Assembly (NCBI GenBank): GCA_035630195.1
Contig: DASQLD010000295.1
Coordinates: 1 to 7,649, forward strand
Source: DASQDN01 sp035630195
Lineage (GTDB): Bacteria > Acidobacteriota > Terriglobia > Bryobacterales > Bryobacteraceae
DNA length: 7,649 nt
Direction of reading: 5' to 3'
Part shown: piece after piece, positions 5,650 to 7,649 of the stretch
Layout: each line of letters opens with the position of its first letter
Numbering within the stretch: position 1 is the first letter of the stretch
Program-made: the position numbers and the translations under genes
Notes under the pieces: model-generated
What the model saw: the letters and a program-made list of their open reading frames with translations, nothing else
Databases searched by the model: none
Told to the model about the DNA's origin: nothing

Positions 5650-5679
5650 TTGACAACTACGCTTTGACTGAGATATCAG
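5650..5679 (+). promoter_or_regulatory. Sigma70-like promoter of the DUF1549 gene
   Basis: A consensus -35 TTGACA (5650-5655) is followed 18 bases later by TATCAG (5674-5679), four of six matches to the -10. The start of transcription would fall near 5686. GGAGG at 5690-5694 then sits four bases before ATG 5699, slightly close. The -10 overlaps TGAGATATCAGA (5669-5680), which matches 11 of 12 bases of a site near the FAH start. Confidence 0.5.
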
Positions 5680-5680
5680 A
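5669..5680. repeat. Second copy of a palindromic TGANATATCAGA element
   Basis: TGAGATATCAGA here and TGATATATCAGA at 5488-5499 differ at one base of twelve. One copy lies near each start of the divergent FAH and DUF1549 genes, each over a candidate -10. Paired operator sites are possible; AT-rich -10 sequences resembling each other by chance is the alternative. Confidence 0.4.
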
Positions 5681-5698
5681 TCGATAGCCGGAGGTTTT

Positions 5699-7579
5699 AT
5701 GCCACTACGTCCGCTGGCGTTTCTCTGCTTGCTGCCACTTCTATGCTTCGCCGACTCCAAGCCCGAATCGGTGAAAAAGCAGACCCCCCCTCGACCCGAT
5801 ATGTCGGAAATGCCGGCCGAGGCGCATGCGCCTCTGTTTCGTAAGAAAACCAATGATGCCGGCAATCTGACACAACGCCTCACGACCAGCCTGCCGAAGA
5901 CCGCCAACAGTGCTCCTGTACCGCACAAGAACTTCATCGATGCCGAAGTGTTCGGCAAGATGAAGCGCGATGGCGTTCCGCACGCGCCGCTTTCCACCGA
6001 CGAGGAGTTCATCCGCCGCGTCAAGCTCGACGTTACCGGCCGCATTCCTTCGTCTGCCGAGCTGCGCGAGTTCCTCGCGGACAAGTCGCCCGATAAACGC
6101 GCCAAACTCATCGACAAGCTAGTAGGTAGCCCGGAGTTCGTGGACAAGTGGTCCTACTTCTTCATGGATATGCTGCGCGCAAACGGAAAGATGGCGCGCG
6201 GCCACTTTCTCTTCCAGTACAACCTCAAAGAGAGTCTCGCCTCAGACCGCCCGTATAACGAGTGGGCAGCCAGCCTGATCGCCGCTTCCGGCAAGAGCAA
6301 TTTTGTCGTGGCCGCTGCCAACCCCATCGTGCGCGAGCACGTCGAAGGCAAACCGGGCGAAGAAGACAATGGCGACGATCTCACGAAGATCAACCAACTC
6401 GATACGCACGATGAACTCAGCATCCTGTTCGGGAAACTGTTCCTCGGCATCAATCTCTCCTGCATTTCCTGTCACGACGGCAAAGGTCGCCTCGACAAAG
6501 TCAACGTCTACCTGACCTCGCGCAAGCGTTCGGACTTCTTCCAGCACGCGGCCTTCTGGGGGCAAACGCGCTACATCCCGCACGTTGAGAAAACGAACGC
6601 GGTGATGGGTCACTTCATCGTCGATGACTACGCCAAAGGCTACGACACCAAAGCCGACAGCATGCTTCGGATGAAGCGGTACGGCGGACCCAACACTCCT
6701 AAGTTCCTGCTGACCGACGAGACCCCCGCGCCCGATAAGCTTCCTCGCGAAGAACTCGCGCGTATGCTCACTTCGCATCCGCAGTTTGCGCGCGCCACCG
6801 TCAATATGTTCTGGGCCAAACTCATGGGTGTCGGTATCGTCGATCCCTTCGATGAATTCGATCTTGCCCGTCAGGATCCCAACAACCTGCCGGAAGGATG
6901 GGATCTACAGCCTTCGCATCCCGAACTGCTCACCAAGCTCGCTGCGCATTTCCGCGAGAACAACCACAGCCTGCAGAACCTCTTCAAGCTGATCTGTAAC
7001 TCCAGCGCATACCAACTCTCCTCCCGTTATCCGGGCGAATGGAACGACACCTACACTCGATACTTCGCGCGCAAGTATGCCCGCATGCTCAGCGCCGAAG
7101 AATTACACGATGCGATTGCCGTCGCCACTGAGCGGCCCGGCAGGTTCCCAATGAAGTCCAAGCGCGAAGATGGCACGACGGATGGTGGCGCAAAAGTACT
7201 CACAATGGCTATGCAGGTCAGCGTTCCCAGTCCAACAGGCGAGCTCAAGAGCTTCATGCAGGCCTTCGGCGAATCGAACCGCGGAGCCCCGCCCAAGGCG
7301 CCCTCTCCTTCACCTCTGCAACCGATCTTAATGATGCGATCGCCCGTAGTGAACGATCGCGTACTCGCCGCTAAGGACAGCCGCGTGCAAAGGCTGCTCG
7401 ATAGCTACAAAGAGAACGACAAAGTAATCGAGGAGTTGTTCGTAGCAACCATTTCGCGTCCTCCTCTACCAGCCGAAATGGCCCTTGCCTTGACGGCCAT
7501 GGAAAAGAACCGCGTTGAGGGAGCCCAAAATGTCCAATGGGCGCTCCTCAATTTGTCGGAGTTCCTGTATAACTTCTAG
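5699..7579 (+). CDS. DUF1549/DUF1553 (PSCyt2/PSD1) exported cytochrome-like protein
   Basis: This 626-aa exported protein joins the two domains usually found together in Planctomycetes, Verrucomicrobia and Solibacter. Residues 1-18 are a signal peptide (hydrophobic LAFLCLLPLLCFA, cut near ADS). A proline-rich linker follows to about 75. DUF1549 covers about 78-275: FIDAEVFGKMKRDG, then EEFIRRVKLDVTGRIPSSAE (103-122) and FVDKWSYFFMDMLR (147-160). CISCH at 255-259 is the only CxxCH and may bind heme covalently. DUF1553 covers about 345-625: SHPQFARATVNMFWAKLMG (359-377), IVDPFDEFD, HPELL, ICNSSAYQLSSRY (432-444), LSAEELHDAIAVATERPG and the C-terminal SRPPLPAEMALA and LLNLSEFLYNF. The extra N-terminal cytochrome domain (PSCyt1) found in many relatives is absent. 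Biochemical role is unknown; the family is often linked to degradation of complex carbon and normally paired with DUF1501, which appears to follow 21 bp downstream. ATG 5699 is preceded by GGAGG. Confidence 0.92.
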   Translation: MPLRPLAFLCLLPLLCFADSKPESVKKQTPPRPDMSEMPAEAHAPLFRKKTNDAGNLTQRLTTSLPKTANSAPVPHKNFIDAEVFGKMKRDGVPHAPLSTDEEFIRRVKLDVTGRIPSSAELREFLADKSPDKRAKLIDKLVGSPEFVDKWSYFFMDMLRANGKMARGHFLFQYNLKESLASDRPYNEWAASLIAASGKSNFVVAAANPIVREHVEGKPGEEDNGDDLTKINQLDTHDELSILFGKLFLGINLSCISCHDGKGRLDKVNVYLTSRKRSDFFQHAAFWGQTRYIPHVEKTNAVMGHFIVDDYAKGYDTKADSMLRMKRYGGPNTPKFLLTDETPAPDKLPREELARMLTSHPQFARATVNMFWAKLMGVGIVDPFDEFDLARQDPNNLPEGWDLQPSHPELLTKLAAHFRENNHSLQNLFKLICNSSAYQLSSRYPGEWNDTYTRYFARKYARMLSAEELHDAIAVATERPGRFPMKSKREDGTTDGGAKVLTMAMQVSVPSPTGELKSFMQAFGESNRGAPPKAPSPSPLQPILMMRSPVVNDRVLAAKDSRVQRLLDSYKENDKVIEELFVATISRPPLPAEMALALTAMEKNRVEGAQNVQWALLNLSEFLYNF

Positions 7580-7600
7580 GCCGGATTTAATGAGACCGCT

Positions 7601-7649
7601 ATGAAAAAGCTAACCACCATCGGCGAGATCATGTCCTCGCGCCGCGAAC
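7601..7649 (+). CDS. Start of a probable DUF1501 Tat-exported protein (partial)
   Basis: Only 16 codons are present, reading MKKLTTIGEIMSSRRE. The SRRE near the end looks like the beginning of a twin-arginine signal. The position, 21 bp after a DUF1549/DUF1553 gene and on the same strand, is where the Tat-exported DUF1501 partner usually lies. An ATG at 7590 is excluded because its frame stops after four codons. No strong ribosome site is visible (GAGA about six bases upstream), so the gene is probably translated with help from its upstream neighbour. Identity rests mostly on context. Confidence 0.6.
   Translation, partial: MKKLTTIGEIMSSRRE

Noticed and set aside
5076..5687. Plus-strand open frame (203 codons) across the FAH gene and promoter region
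   Set aside because: It overlaps the convincing FAH gene and the divergent promoter, and its translation shows no family features.
5617..6147. Minus-strand open frame (176 codons) opposite the start of the DUF1549 gene
   Set aside because: Ser/Arg-rich shadow frame, antisense to the signal peptide and DUF1549 domain; no ribosome site noted.
1..7649. Mobile elements, CRISPR arrays, rRNA or phage genes
   Set aside because: No transposase or integrase motifs, regularly spaced repeats or conserved RNA blocks were seen on either strand.

Overview
The window looks like chromosomal DNA from a soil-type bacterium. The best guess is Acidobacteriota of the Bryobacteraceae/Solibacter type, with the Planctomycetes/Verrucomicrobia group as the alternative. 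The grounds are a DUF1549/DUF1553 cytochrome-like protein followed by a Tat-type gene start (the usual DUF1501 partner), a cytochrome with a Planctomycete-type heme-binding C-terminal half, a PQQ-dependent alcohol dehydrogenase, and many exported proteins in moderately high-GC DNA. The assignment comes from family knowledge, not from a database search.

Layout. (1) Positions 2675 down to 1, minus strand: a tightly coupled three-gene operon made of a di-heme cytochrome c, a PQQ/quinoprotein dehydrogenase and a secreted NTF2-like (SnoaL/DUF4440) protein cut by the window edge. The junctions are 4-bp overlaps, GTGA and ATGA. (2) A 41-bp divergent gap, then a plus-strand tandem-GNAT acetyltransferase (2717-3568). 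(3) A convergent minus-strand short-chain dehydrogenase (4360-3599) that is complete in content but broken by three frameshifts. A possible 25-codon leader ORF and a 268-bp hairpin-bearing spacer lie upstream of it. (4) A minus-strand fumarylacetoacetate-hydrolase family protein with a Tat-like signal (5456-4629). (5) A 242-bp divergent promoter region with several palindromes. (6) A plus-strand DUF1549/DUF1553 protein (5699-7579) and the first 16 codons of a probable DUF1501 partner.

How it fits together. The first operon reads as a periplasmic alcohol or aldehyde oxidation module: the quinoprotein oxidises a substrate and the co-encoded cytochrome takes the electrons. An Asp-Trp-Asp arrangement at the quinoprotein active site suggests a lanthanide rather than calcium cofactor. 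The FAH-family enzyme and SDR suggest catabolism of organic acids or sugars. GTATAC-centred palindromes occur in both divergent promoter regions and could be operators of one GntR-type regulator. No mobile element, CRISPR array, tRNA or rRNA was seen. I do not see a clearly new multi-gene system. The most unusual points are the multiply frameshifted SDR with its leader region, the predicted lanthanide signature, the exported FAH enzyme and the repeated palindromes.
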